Assembly: GCF_964204645.1 (NCBI RefSeq)
Contig: NC_134028.1
Span: forward strand, 992,001-1,056,000
Length of the DNA: 64,000 bases
Direction: 5' to 3'
DNA from: Tubulanus polymorphus
Taxonomy: Eukaryota; Nemertea; Palaeonemertea; Tubulaniformes; Tubulanidae
Shown: in pieces, positions 21,401 to 32,184 of the stretch
Layout: the number at the start of each line of letters is the position of its first letter
Position numbering within the stretch: position 1 is the first letter of the stretch
Translations under genes and position numbers: made by a program
The notes under the pieces: generated by a model
What the model was told of the DNA's origin: nothing
Databases searched by the model: none
Seen by the model: only the letters and a program-made list of their open reading frames with translations

Positions 21401-21580
21401 ATAATGTTTCTATTCCAGGCCGATCCGTCTAAAAAGTTCAAATTTCAAATGAAACAGAAATACGAACCGATGCGACGAGACATTTGTATGAAGGTCTCTC
21501 CAGCTCCCCGAGTACAATCTTCTATCGCTGTTCTTATTCTGTCGACGCTGTCCATCCTAACCCTGATTACACGTGCTTAA
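15412..21580 (+). CDS. MOXD1: Two-DOMON MOXD1/DBH-like copper monooxygenase, copy 1
   Basis: A predicted secreted or lumenal copper type II monooxygenase, 791 aa. Exons: 15412-15681, 16274-16429, 16940-17311, 17398-17547, 18065-18238, 18354-18440, 18734-18910, 19091-19193, 19424-19593, 19701-19895, 20203-20262, 20410-20549, 20829-20988, 21419-21580 (2376 nt, in frame). Order: signal peptide, DOMON 1, a PEPKPEPTP linker, DOMON 2, then the two copper domains. All expected ligands are present: H417-H418 and H488 for CuH, H572-x-H574 and M647 (EMC) for CuM. The four cysteines of the first catalytic domain are also kept (C386, C424, C440, C450). The C-terminus is a hydrophobic tail (IAVLILSTLSILTLITRA), as in MOXD1. 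The intron after exon 9 starts with GC. AATAAA overlaps the stop codon. Human MOXD1 has one DOMON and about 613 residues. The substrate is unknown. Confidence 0.9.
17661..17920. mobile_element. Nested pair of palindromic MITE-like elements
   Basis: An inner element (17701-17841) has inverted ends GGGGCCGGTTCCATAG and TGGAACTGGCCCC with GGTCTTAAG-rich arms. It interrupts an older, more diverged relative whose halves lie at about 17661-17700 and 17842-17920. The pair lies in an intron of the first MOXD1-like gene. Confidence 0.6.
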
Positions 21581-23071
21581 ATAAATTATTGATTTAATCC
21601 ATGAATTTGAATTTCGGTTGATTTTAGTTCCATACCGTGTTTATTACTAACTAATCTCCGCAGTGAAAGTGAAGATACTACTCTTATTTATTACTAATAC
21701 CTCACTGTGAAAGTTAAGATATATTATTCACCTTTACCTCATAATCTCTCGTATTCGTAGTCGAAATGTTCAGGGTGTGTTTTTCCGTAATCAAATGCAA
21801 AATAAATCGTTTTGATTTTGAAATATTCGTTGTCTTGAATTAAACGTATGTGATCAGTGTGTTCTGTAGTCCGCGGTGTTTGAATTCTAGCGCGCGGTTT
21901 CTGGCTTGTGCTTGTGCGTTATTATGATCGAATAGAAACGTGAATGCAACCTGAACTATTTATTTCATCTCGACCCTTGTAAGTGATAGACCAGAAATGC
22001 CTCGTACAAGATGCCACAATAAATCCAGAAAATGGCAGAAGATTCTGAATTATAAGTGAATGTATTGATAAAGAATAAAAGTGTACAATAATCAAAGACC
22101 AAAAATAACAGAAAAGAAATTGTCTTGTAATATTTCATAGGTGGTTATCTTATATCGTATCACAGTAGTTAGTTTTATTGTGTATATTATATATTTTGAG
22201 TTGTTTTATAAATACAACACATTTAAATACAGGAAGAGGGTTAACTGTTAGTATCGGTGTTAGTCACAAAGGCTTCACGCATTATAATATCTGATACACT
22301 CATAATATACTTTAACATTTCACTAAGTATAAATAGAATAATAAATAAGGGAATAAACCCAGGTATTTGTTTAGTTACTTGGAGCACGGATCTTGAGAGG
22401 GCTTGGGAACAGGAAAAACAATTTCTCTTTATCATTTGAGTATTTTCCACATAAAAACTCGGAAGGGCTGCAGAAAAAAGAATACTTTTTTGCAAATCAC
22501 GAGATTGGAATTAAGATGAACATAACATTTACAAGTTACTAGATTGAAAATAAGGATGGGCATAACAAAAAACTTTTGTTTTTTAAAATTTGTTGATGTT
22601 TGCAGAATTGTGGGAGGCGGAATCCGTGCTCCATGTAAATACATGAATACATAATGAATATTTTCAAGCATGAACACTCAGCAGCAGCAGCACAAATAGA
22701 ATCTCATTACATCATTTACCATTGCAGGTTTTTAAGTAATTCTCACGCACCTGACGATGATCTCTGACGAGGGTTCGAAACGTCGTGTCAATCTAATTAA
22801 ATTAGTATATTATAAATTATATTGAACAAATTCATCTATTCTCTACACGTGGTTTCTTTGTACATTGTATCATTTTCGATGGTTTATGTAAGGTACGACG
22901 GACACATATATGACGTCCAGTAAGCCCGGAAGACGAATGAGATGAACATACAACCGATGAAAATTACACAAAATTCATTTTATCGAGAGATGTGTCGTTA
23001 TGAAAATTGCTAACACTTGAAATTGGTGAGTAGTGTAAAAACGGCTCCGTGAAGCAAGTATAGAAAAAACA
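21581..23071. other. 3' region between MOXD1-like copies 1 and 2
   Basis: The two genes converge here. Further AATAAA motifs follow copy 1. The middle (about 22230-22860) looks like an old repeat with short open frames and a stretch reading CGAAACGTCGTGTC near 22776, a phrase reminiscent of Penelope-like element ends. That likeness is from memory and weak. The same block recurs at about 31340-31980 through the 9.1-kb duplication. Confidence 0.45.
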
Positions 23072-26000
23072 CTAAAAGCTGAACTGTCTCAGAATTGTGA
23101 TGACAAAAACCAAGAACGTGAAAGACAGGATGAAATTAGTAGCTTGAAGTGAAGTTGCGTGAGACATTCCATCGTCGCCGCATGTATTTCGCTTTAGTGG
23201 TTTATATTCCTCCTTGATCGCGAAAGTAAAAGGTTTGTCCGGTACCTACAAATATAAGACCATTGAATTACTATAGCAACGATAGCAGTAAAATTACGAT
23301 AAAAAAACATCGGAACAAATAGATTTGTATTGAGGCTAATATCATAACATCACGTGGTCATAATGTTTGATCTGTTTGTCGTTATTTTTCGTCACTTGTA
23401 TCTGTTATTTTCTATACATCCTTAATTCATTCTCATAATTCCTACATATCTTAAGCCGCATAAAAATGTATATCAGCAGATGAGTAAAATACGCACCAGT
23501 TGATTCTTCATCGAACTGCCGCATAGGGGCCAATATTGTGTGTTCAATATTTCATGTTGGAATTGGCGGATCTTTTCCTGGTCAGTCCATGTATCGCTTT
23601 CTTCATAAAAACTCAACATTATCTTTTTAAGTTTGGGCCAATTCGTCCAATCTATATTCTTACTAAGAATTCATAGAAAATTTATTTCAGTTATATTCTT
23701 TTCGAATCGATGAAGTCAGTTTTCTGATACATACTCTTTGAACTGGTCCCACCAGACTTTAGTCGCTGGTCCTGTTGTATCGGTAGTTGTATGACAATAT
23801 GTGAACGGTATTTTCGGATAGTAAGATATGAACGAATAACACATTTCGGAGGTCGTAGCTCCACCAGCCTTATAGTAATATCAAAACATGACAAATATCA
23901 TTCATATGCGGGAAAGATTTTGTTGAGTTAGTTATAGTGAACTGGTGTCAGTGTACAAAATATCTATCATTTCAGGACGTAAATTCAGGATCTTGTGATA
24001 AAAATGCGTGGATTTGGCTTCAGTTTTAACTATCTTTATATAAATCGTTTGAACTTACGAAAATAGATTGTAACCATGTAGGCCTATCAAAGATAGCTTC
24101 AGTTAAAGACGTTTTCATATCATATTACAATGTATCCGTACTTACGGAAGTCAATCATATCATTTATATCACTATGTACGCGTACTTACGTAAGTCACAT
24201 TTTCGCGCTCTTCGGTATTGAAAGTACATTCGGTCATAATCGTATCGCCCTAAAATACACAAATTAATATGAAACAAGATATAGAAAATTAGACAAAATT
24301 AAAGTAACATTTTAAAAGGCAAACTACATACCGGCTTTACAATGACAGGTTCCCTCAGCGGTCGCCATATCTGATAGTTAAAATCGTATGACGTATCGTC
24401 AGATATCCATGGCAACTCGAAACCGTCACGGAAATGACGTGTGCGAATTCCTACTCCGGCCAAGTGCGCATGTCCTAACACTGAGAAAATCTTGATTTCT
24501 TTTTCATCACCGGTGTATTCTTTAAACGCCTGAAATCAATATATTCATTTTCTAACATCAAATACTGAAATGAAAATTCTCGTTTTCTGTACTGCATTTT
24601 CACTACGTTCTTTCAATTTGCAAATAACCTCTTTGAAATACGTGTTTGTAGAACATACGAAACAATCATCTCACCCCTTCTAGACATCCTTGTGGACAAA
24701 ATCCACGATATTTAAACTTTTCTTGGCGCGGAGGGATAACTGTAGAAAGTCGCTCGCCAAAAAACATACCAGCCGTCATTAAACCCACGTCGTATTTACG
24801 CAGTTTCGACGTGTAAGTAAATCGCACCCCAGATGTATCGTATATACCTGAAATATCATATCCGATAATAATCAATCATAAACTCTGTTATAACAAGTCG
24901 ACGATGGTTTTTTTAGTGAAAAACCGAAAATTTGAATTTCAATAAATTACAACATTACGATATCTAAGTTTTTCGATTTCGTGATTGTGGGACTTATATT
25001 TTACTCTTCTTTTGCGATTCGCATTTGCGAAGTTTTACGCCGTCATGTCATAATGTGTTAAAATGATGTATTTAAAATGTTTTGGTCTCAGCAGAGATAA
25101 AACCCATGAATGAACACCCTTTCATAATTGATTGATTGAATGATGGTAACAGATTGATCTGCGCTGATCAATCTGATCACACGCACTAACTGAAGCGGCT
25201 TGCAACACTTCAACGCGGCCTGTTGGTCTAGGGGTATGATTCTCGCTTTGGGTGCGAGAGGTCCCGGGTTCAAATCCCGGACAGGCCCAAAAGTTTTATT
25301 GTTTTTCCTTATCAAAGGATCCCGCGACAGCATAAATCTGCCGGTCCCGCACTAAACGCATTTCTTAAATGCAGGTTTATTGACGTCGCAAGACATATAT
25401 TTCGAAAATCTTTCTACGCACCTGATTTCCGGTGCGGGTTATCGTAATGTATTACCAGACGGTAGTAAACACTATCGTGCGTGTCTCCAATCGATAAGCC
25501 AGTGTCTCGCGGAAAGATGATCGCCTAACAAACGGAAATAATATGAGCGAAAATGAAAATATATGATTTAGATTAGAATTTAGAAAAAAGCCGGTCATTC
25601 ATAGTATAACTAATGATAACTTACTTCACCGCCGATACCAAAAACAGCAGTGAATGTCCAACAATCTTTTGAATAACTCCTCACGCGTGGTGACTTATTA
25701 TCTCCATGAACCGATAAAACTGAATCGTTCATTTTTTTGTTACGACATTCCTTGACGGCCATATGATGGATGTGCAACTCATTTCCAGGCTGCACAATTT
25801 GTTCGATCTGCAAAATATTAGAAAAATTATTTGATATGTTGCTATGTTGATATTTCAGGTGCGCCCGAAAAAACACTGCCATTGTTTGTCGAATGGTACG
25901 AGAAAATTGCCTCTTGTCCTTCCGTTTGGATCTGACCTTGAGTTAGTACCTTTACTTTAATTTAATGCAAAAAGTGTAAAAAAAGATCAAGATCTCTCTA

Positions 26001-28506
26001 CAATGTCAACATTATATTTTTGTTTTTCCTACCGTGACACCAGTTTCCAATCGAGGCATGAATTGGTTGGTCCCGAACTATACTCAAGGTCATTTTGATT
26101 TCATATATGCGCGCGCAAACTTAATCATGATTAAATACCTTCAACACATGATGCTTTCCGGTAACTGGTATCTTGTGGAACGATCGATAATACGTGGTCC
26201 TCGCTGAGGGAAGTTCAATCTAAATAAAACAGTATATATTAATCATTCTCTAAAACCAATATATTTGCTCGTTTCAATTATAGATAGCTGTAAACTTACG
26301 AGAGGTGTTCTGAATTCAAAGCTTTTGAAATCAGGTCCTGGTGTGAAGGTTGGTTCCGGTTTGTCTAACAGATACAATGTATGAGCACCCCGATTAGATT
26401 TGTGATACTTCATTTCATCGGGTCCGGTCGGATCTTCGTCGCTATATGCGTATATGATTCTCTGAGCTCCCGACTGCTCGAAATTTATATAGAAAACAAA
26501 ATATTAATTTAATCGTGAAACTCGGATTTAGTTCTTTAGGATCCAGTTTCCAGTTGAAACGAAACATATAAAGTTATTTTCACTGATCAAATGAACAACC
26601 GTTGAACGGAATCCTGGATTCCCAGTTGCGCAGTCACGACTTACGTCAAAAACTGGTTATAGAACCAAGATGATCGACTGGTCTAGGTCTGGACTGTCTG
26701 GTCAACTGGCCCCTAATTGTTTACATTCATATCGATTTTTGAGATTAAAATCTTCAACATAATCTTCATTTGAATATATACCTCAATTTTAAGGTCACCA
26801 TTTTTATCACAAGTGTCCAATTGGCGGTAGAATGTTAATTGTGTATATCCATCTTTCTCATATCCTTCCTTCAATGTCCAGTTTGCGTATGCGTCAGGAA
26901 CAGGCATCGTATTACCCACTCCATGCATATCCTGTTTTTAACAAAGACAATCATTTTTTCTTGTTTTTTTTTCATATATAATTCATGCGATTCAATGTGA
27001 AACGGTTTCTGTACCCGTATGAACGCCGAGCCATGGTTCACCCATCCCACTACAATATCAGCATCTCTCATGCCACCGTTTTTGGACAGCCCGAAACCCA
27101 CGTATCCTGTCGTTTTGACGGTCACTCGGAATGTTATCACTGTAGATGGTGGTCCGTCATATTGCCATTCGAGTAGGTATTTCTTGGCTGGATCGAGGTA
27201 GGATCTTCTCGAGAAATGATGAGGAGCTGGTAGAAATGTACCAGGCATAGTAGTGGTTGTATATGCTGTAGTAGCATTAACGGCATGTCTAGTTGTTGTT
27301 CGTGCGGTTGGACCTGGTGTTGGTTCTGGTTCTGGTCCCGGTGATCGTATTGTTGAATTCACTGCGTCCGTTGCCTGTAAGTTTGATATTCAACGGTTAT
27401 CTATTTCACTACAATCGTATTAAACGATTTTACGGTTTAAAAACCGACACTTCAATAGGAAAAAACGAGTCCGCAGTTTCCTCTAGTTGTGGTTTAAATC
27501 AATGTTTCGAATTTATCCTGGTCATCTTCAGGCATCCTGACTATCGGAATAAGGATATCAATAGAGGGCATAATCTCTATTTACTTGATGATCTTCTGAG
27601 TGATCAAACAACATTCATTATATTCACTAAATCTTATTTGTGAAACAGCTTATTCTCACAGGAAACTGTGCGGAACATCGTGAACAGTGCAACATATACC
27701 GGTAACTAAAACTATACAAGAGATTTTAACGAAAATACTTGTTGAGAAGTTATTCAAAAAGGTGAAACTAGATCGGTGCAAAATGAACGATAGATACAAA
27801 CCTTGTATAGTTCGAGCTCTCTGCTTCCTCTGGTGTCATAACCGTGGTATGTTGTATTCCTCAACGAGGGAATCTTAGAATTGGAATATGCCCAAATTAT
27901 ATGCACCATGCCCTGAAATATATCGATACCAATATATCAACACCAGACGGATGAAGATTAATCAGATATAATCAGAAAGAAATATTAGGAAATAAAATTG
28001 TACAGGGTTGATGGTCATATCATGGGCGTCGTCTCCCGTGTCCAGATATCGCTCGAATGTAAAATTCATGCGTCCATTTGTGGAAGATGCGTTCAGTAAT
28101 TTCCAATCGGACATAGGATCTTCAGTAGGTTTAGATCTGCCAGTTAAATGAGCGTCCTTGAATATAAATACAATATCTTCTATTAGTATTTATGCACAAT
28201 TCGTTAGTATTTCGAGCTTTGTTTTAGTATGAGAAGGTTTAAGTTACTTACAACTAATCTTGCTTTAGTTGTATTTGTATCCATCCAACCGACTACGACA
28301 TCGCTACCGGGCATGTTCCCGTCCGGAGAAATACCGAACCCGAACCAGCCGTTAGTCGGTACAGAAACTCGAAATATTATCAAATTGTTCTTCACTGCCC
28401 AATACATGTGAACTGTATCTCGTTTGTCGAGATATTCGCTCCTCCATGCCTCGGTCACCGCGAAGGAAACTGCCAGCAGCAACGAAAATAGGCAAAATGT
28501 TCTCAT
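23072..28506 (-). CDS. MOXD1: Two-DOMON MOXD1/DBH-like copper monooxygenase, copy 2
   Basis: An intact 15-exon paralogue, 824 aa. Exons (5' to 3'): 28506-28252, 28156-28004, 27912-27802, 27374-27015, 26931-26782, 26473-26300, 26219-26139, 25807-25625, 25524-25422, 24847-24675, 24529-24332, 24249-24190, 23868-23735, 23662-23497, 23245-23072 (2475 nt, in frame). It starts with a signal peptide (MRTFCLFSLLLAV); an in-frame ATG 114 bp upstream is judged non-initiating because it would bury the signal peptide. DOMON 1, a long Thr/Pro linker, DOMON 2 and the copper core follow. Copper ligands are kept: H442-H443, a His in VIHYDNP, GHAH and SEMC. The linker carries an intron that copy 1 lacks. Two cysteines of the first copper domain are replaced (R413, N465). 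A C-terminal hydrophobic helix follows the core. A tRNA gene lies antisense in intron 9. Confidence 0.9.
25217..25288 (+). tRNA. tRNA-Pro (TGG anticodon)
   Basis: A 72-nt cloverleaf. The acceptor stem GGCCTGT pairs perfectly with ACAGGCC, with C as discriminator. The anticodon arm is CTCGC-TTTGGGT-GCGAG with anticodon TGG. The T-loop reads GTTCAAAT between CCCGG-type stems. T-runs follow within about 10-20 bp as a likely Pol III stop. It lies antisense within intron 9 of MOXD1-like copy 2. Copy 3 carries a decayed counterpart. Confidence 0.95.
26620..26713. mobile_element. Degenerate palindromic MITE-like element
   Basis: A diverged member of the family at 6748. It starts CCCAGTTGCGCAGTCACGAC and ends GGTCAACTGGCCCC. 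It lies in the intron after exon 5 of MOXD1-like copy 2; the copy-3 counterpart is at 35728-35820. Confidence 0.5.
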
Positions 28507-29391
28507 ATCGCCAGCGATTTGATAGATCGATATGGATCGATACTTTTGATTTAGATGAAGAAAGTTACTCTTTTCGATGCTACGTTTTTGACGTCCAGTT
28601 TTCGTGTGCGAAAAGATCATAATATGGAACGGTTTTTTACAAGGCAGTCACGTGAGTCGTAGTTCAGATGACGTAATATGTTATATTGTTCGTGAATCTA
28701 ATTTTGAGTCTGATCGAAATATCGAACTAGTTTTCGTTCGTAAAACAATTCATTGCCGGTTTTCAATTACAAATTCTGAGAATTCTTCGACTGTATTTAT
28801 CAACACAGTTTGTAACTAGTTTGATATCTTAAAGTCGAATATTCTAATATTGTTTATTGGCCGTTTTATTACATGGACCAAGAAAAAAACATAAAGATTA
28901 GCCGCTCCTAAAGAAACTTTTTCGCAATTTCAATGACACGTTCCTGTGCGCATACATCATACACGTCACATTGGCCGTAGGAGCATGTGGCTAACTGGAA
29001 TTAAAACCCAAAGTTTATGGCCAATATGACGTATGTGAGCTACATCAAAAATACATAAAGCGGTCCTCTCTGCCTGAGGCCAGTTTCACGAACACGTGAC
29101 TGGGTGTGAGTTTTAATGACTGTCAAGTCTTCCCGTGAACGCAACCCTAAATACCTAATAACCGAAATGCAATTATCTTTCAAATGTCGTCATTTGCGTG
29201 GATTGAAGGCCGTGGGAAATGACACGTGGGGATTTAAAACGTTAAACCATCGAATTATATTATAATTATAAATCGTATTCGACTGTGTATCTATGTTTCA
29301 GGCTGATTTATACTCAGATGTGATAAGATGTTTTATCTCTATCGACCATTGGCTCTATTTAACGCGCAATGAACGTCATAGAATTCACAAA
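28507..29391. other. Divergent upstream region of MOXD1-like copy 2
   Basis: This lies between the start of MOXD1-like copy 2 (-) and the decayed astacin fragment (+). The equivalent intact region at 37612-38512 would serve both genes head to head. CCAAT-like and CACGTG motifs are present (for example near 29035 and 29093). No gene is seen. Confidence 0.5.
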
Positions 29392-30526
29392 TTCAGTGCT
29401 TTCGAGCATTGTGGGAACGTCTTCACAGGTAAATAGATCACTCAGTAACACTATCTTTTAACCTTTTACTTAGCGCAAAGAAATGAACCAGGTTCGTTAA
29501 TTAATAACCGGTTCTTTTGTCATAGTCGAGCATGGCGCAACAAACGATCTATTGAAAATTGTCATTCGATCCTCAATCGTTACAGATATATAATTTACAA
29601 TCTAAATATTGACTGAAGCCGCAAAATGAGTCCTAACAAGATTTTTCGAAGATTGATATCTTTTATCCCGCAACGAAAGAAATACTTACATCGCTCGGGG
29701 CTTTGAGCTTCAGTAAATAAAGTATTGAATGATAGAATTAATATACAAAAATCAGTCGTGAATTGAGAATGTCTTTTCAAATCAGCAATGATATACAGAG
29801 GTGGTAAAAAGATATGTTTAAAAGGGCAAATTGTGTCTGGCTTAAATCCCTGGAGGACCTACCTGTTCATCCCTTCATACAGCGCCAGTGTAAAAAAGGT
29901 TAATGGGAAATAGATTCTGAAAATGAAACCGCTTTGTTAAGTATACGGTGGGAGGGGTAACTGTCTCTTAATCCCTTTTTTGTATATCAATGTCTCTTTC
30001 TGAAAATTGCTCATGAAAAACGAATTCGCGGTCGGAATTCAACGAGAATGACACTTGTAGCCATCTATTGGAATTTCGTGGAACTAATAGTTCAACGCTA
30101 CAATTTGACGAGTCCGTAAGCCGGGATGATTTCACTCAATCGCCATCTAGTAGAATAATTAAATAACTGATAATCTTCTGAAATAATTACCCAGATGTAT
30201 GGAGTTCTAAACATTGAAAATCAACCAACTGGAGACTTAACTCTCAATCATAACTGTGAAAATGGATCCAAAATTCTTCATTCAAGTCAAAACTAAATTG
30301 ATTTTCATTTTGTGTCTTTTTTCAGTTTTCACCTGAATTCATTGAATATAAACGTAGCTTTAAATTGTTGTTAGCGCGTGGCACTAGGTGTCGCTGTAGC
30401 CCACTTTCAGGCTTTAGGTCCTAGTGACCCAATTAACTGATTTCTTTATTTTGGTTGCAGAGACTCATCCTGAAGAGTTTTCCGGAAAAATTCGAAGGTG
30501 ACATCGAGATTGCACCGGATCAAAAA
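29392..30526 (+). pseudogene. Decayed 5' fragment of the astacin gene
   Basis: It matches exons 1-3 of the intact astacin gene but is broken in several ways. About 50 bp containing the start codon and most of the signal peptide are deleted near 29393. The exon-2 donor GTAAGTAGC has become GTAGC at about 30354, losing the splice site. One extra G near 30482 (TTTTCCGG) shifts the frame in exon 3 (30461-30526). The catalytic exons are absent because the 9.1-kb duplication ended in intron 3. Confidence 0.85.
30023..30158. repeat. Dispersed ~135-bp repeat (also at 39170, 51418 and inverted at 62470)
   Basis: The segment runs from CGCGGTCGGAATTCAACGAG to ATCGCCATCTAGTAGAATAA. It lies in an astacin intron and its duplicates. 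A diverged inverse copy sits at 62470-62605, outside the duplicated block. This shows it is an interspersed element rather than only part of the segmental duplication. No coding capacity. Confidence 0.6.
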
Positions 30527-30548
30527 GTACGTAACATGTATACATCAC

Positions 30549-30687
30549 ATTTCAAATGAAACAGAAATACGAACCGATGCGATGAGACACTTGTATGAAG
30601 GTCTCTCCAGCTCCCCGAGTACAATCTTCTATCGCTGTTCTTATTCTGTCGACGCTGTCCATCCTAACCCTGATTACACGTGCTTGA
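30549..30687 (+). pseudogene. 3' exon fragment of MOXD1-like copy 1
   Basis: It repeats the last exon of copy 1 from its ATTTCAAATG onward, including the hydrophobic C-terminal tail and the AATAAA. It has no upstream exons. An in-frame TGA replaces CGA near 30583. It marks the start of the second 9.1-kb unit. Confidence 0.9.
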
Positions 30688-32184
30688 ATAAATTATTGAT
30701 TTATTCCAAGAATTTGAATTTCGGTTGATTTTAGTTCCATACCGTGTTTCTTACTAACTAATCTCCGCAGTGAAAGTGAAGATATTACTTATTATTTATT
30801 ACTAATACCTCACTGTGAAAGTTAAGATATATTAACTACTCCTATTTATTCACCTTTACCTCATAATCTCTCGTATTCGTAGTCGAAATGTTCAGGGTGT
30901 GTTTTTCCTTTATTAAATGCAAAATAAATCGTTTTGATTTTGAAATATTCGTTGTCTTGAATTAAACGAATGTGATCAGTGTGTTCTGTAGTCCGCGGTG
31001 TTTGAATTCTAGCGCGCGGTTTCTGGCTTGTGCTTGTGCGTTATTATGATCGAATAGAAACGTGAATGCAACCTGAACTATTTATTTCATCTCGACCCTT
31101 GTAATGGATGCCTCGTACAAGATGCCACAATAAATCCAGAAAATGGCAGAAGATTCTGAATTATAAGTGAATGTATTGATAAAGAATAAAAGTGTACAAT
31201 AATCAAAGACCAAAAAAGAAATTGTCTTGTAATATTTCATAGGCGGTTATCTTATATCGTATCACAGTAGTTAGTTTTATTGTGTATATTATATATTTTG
31301 AGTTGTTTAAAAATACAACACATCTAAATACAGGAAGAGGGTTAACTGTTAGTATCGGTGTAAGTCACAAAGGCTTCACGCATTATAATATCTGATACAC
31401 TCATAATATACTTTAACATTTCACTAAGTATAAATAGAATAATAAATAAGGGAATAAACCCAGGTATTTGTTTAGTTACTTGGAGCACGGATCTTGAGAG
31501 GGCGCGGGAACAGGAAAAACAATTTCTCTTTATCATTTGAGTATTTTCCACATAAAAACTCGGAAGGGCTGCAGAAGAAAATATACTTTTTTTCAAATCA
31601 CGAGATTGGAATTAAGATGAACATAACATTTACAAGTTACTAGATTGAAAATCAGGATGGGCATAACAAAAAACTTTAGTTTTTTAAAATTTGTTGATGT
31701 TTGCAGAATAGTGGGAGGCGGAATCCGTGCTCCATGTAAATACATGAATACATAATGAATATTTTCAAGCATGAACACTCATCAGCAGCAGCACAAATAG
31801 AATCTCATTACATCATTTACCATTGCCGGTTTTTAAGTAATTATCACGCACCTGACGATGATCTCTGCCGAGGATTCGAAACGTCGTGTCAATCTAATTA
31901 AATTAGTATATTATAAATTATATTGAACAAATTCATCTATTCTCTACACGTGGTTTCTTTGTACATTGTATCATTTTCAAGTAAGATGATGGTTTATGTA
32001 AGGTACGACGGACACATATACGACGTCCAGTAAGTAGCCCGGAAGACGAATGAGATGAACATACAACCGATGAAAATTACACAAAATTCATTTTATCGAG
32101 AGATGTGTCGTTATGAAAATTGCTAACACTTGAAATTGGTGAGTAGTGTAAAAACGGCTCCGGGAAGCAAGTATAGAAAAAACA
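30688..32184. other. 3' region of MOXD1-like copy 3
   Basis: Counterpart of 21581-23071 with the same putative old repeat at about 31340-31980. No gene is recognised; short frames match those of the first unit but have no domain. Confidence 0.5.

Larger units (their letters stand above)
21442..30548. repeat. 9.1-kb tandem duplication, unit 1
   Basis: This unit begins inside the last exon of MOXD1-like copy 1 and ends in an intron of a truncated astacin gene. It is followed directly by a second copy starting at 30549. It contains the 3' tail of copy 1, all of MOXD1-like copy 2 and a decayed astacin 5' fragment. The junction is readable: ACATCAC of the astacin intron runs straight into ATTTCAAATG of the MOXD1 exon. 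Confidence 0.9.

Noticed and set aside
22230-22860. Possible Penelope-like retroelement end (CGAAACGTCG phrase)
   Set aside because: No reverse transcriptase or GIY-YIG frame is present and the likeness is a short phrase from memory, so no element is claimed.
26985-27201. Plus-strand frames within monooxygenase copy 2 (also 36092-36308)
   Set aside because: They lie antisense to the DOMON 2 exon and are identical by-products in both copies.
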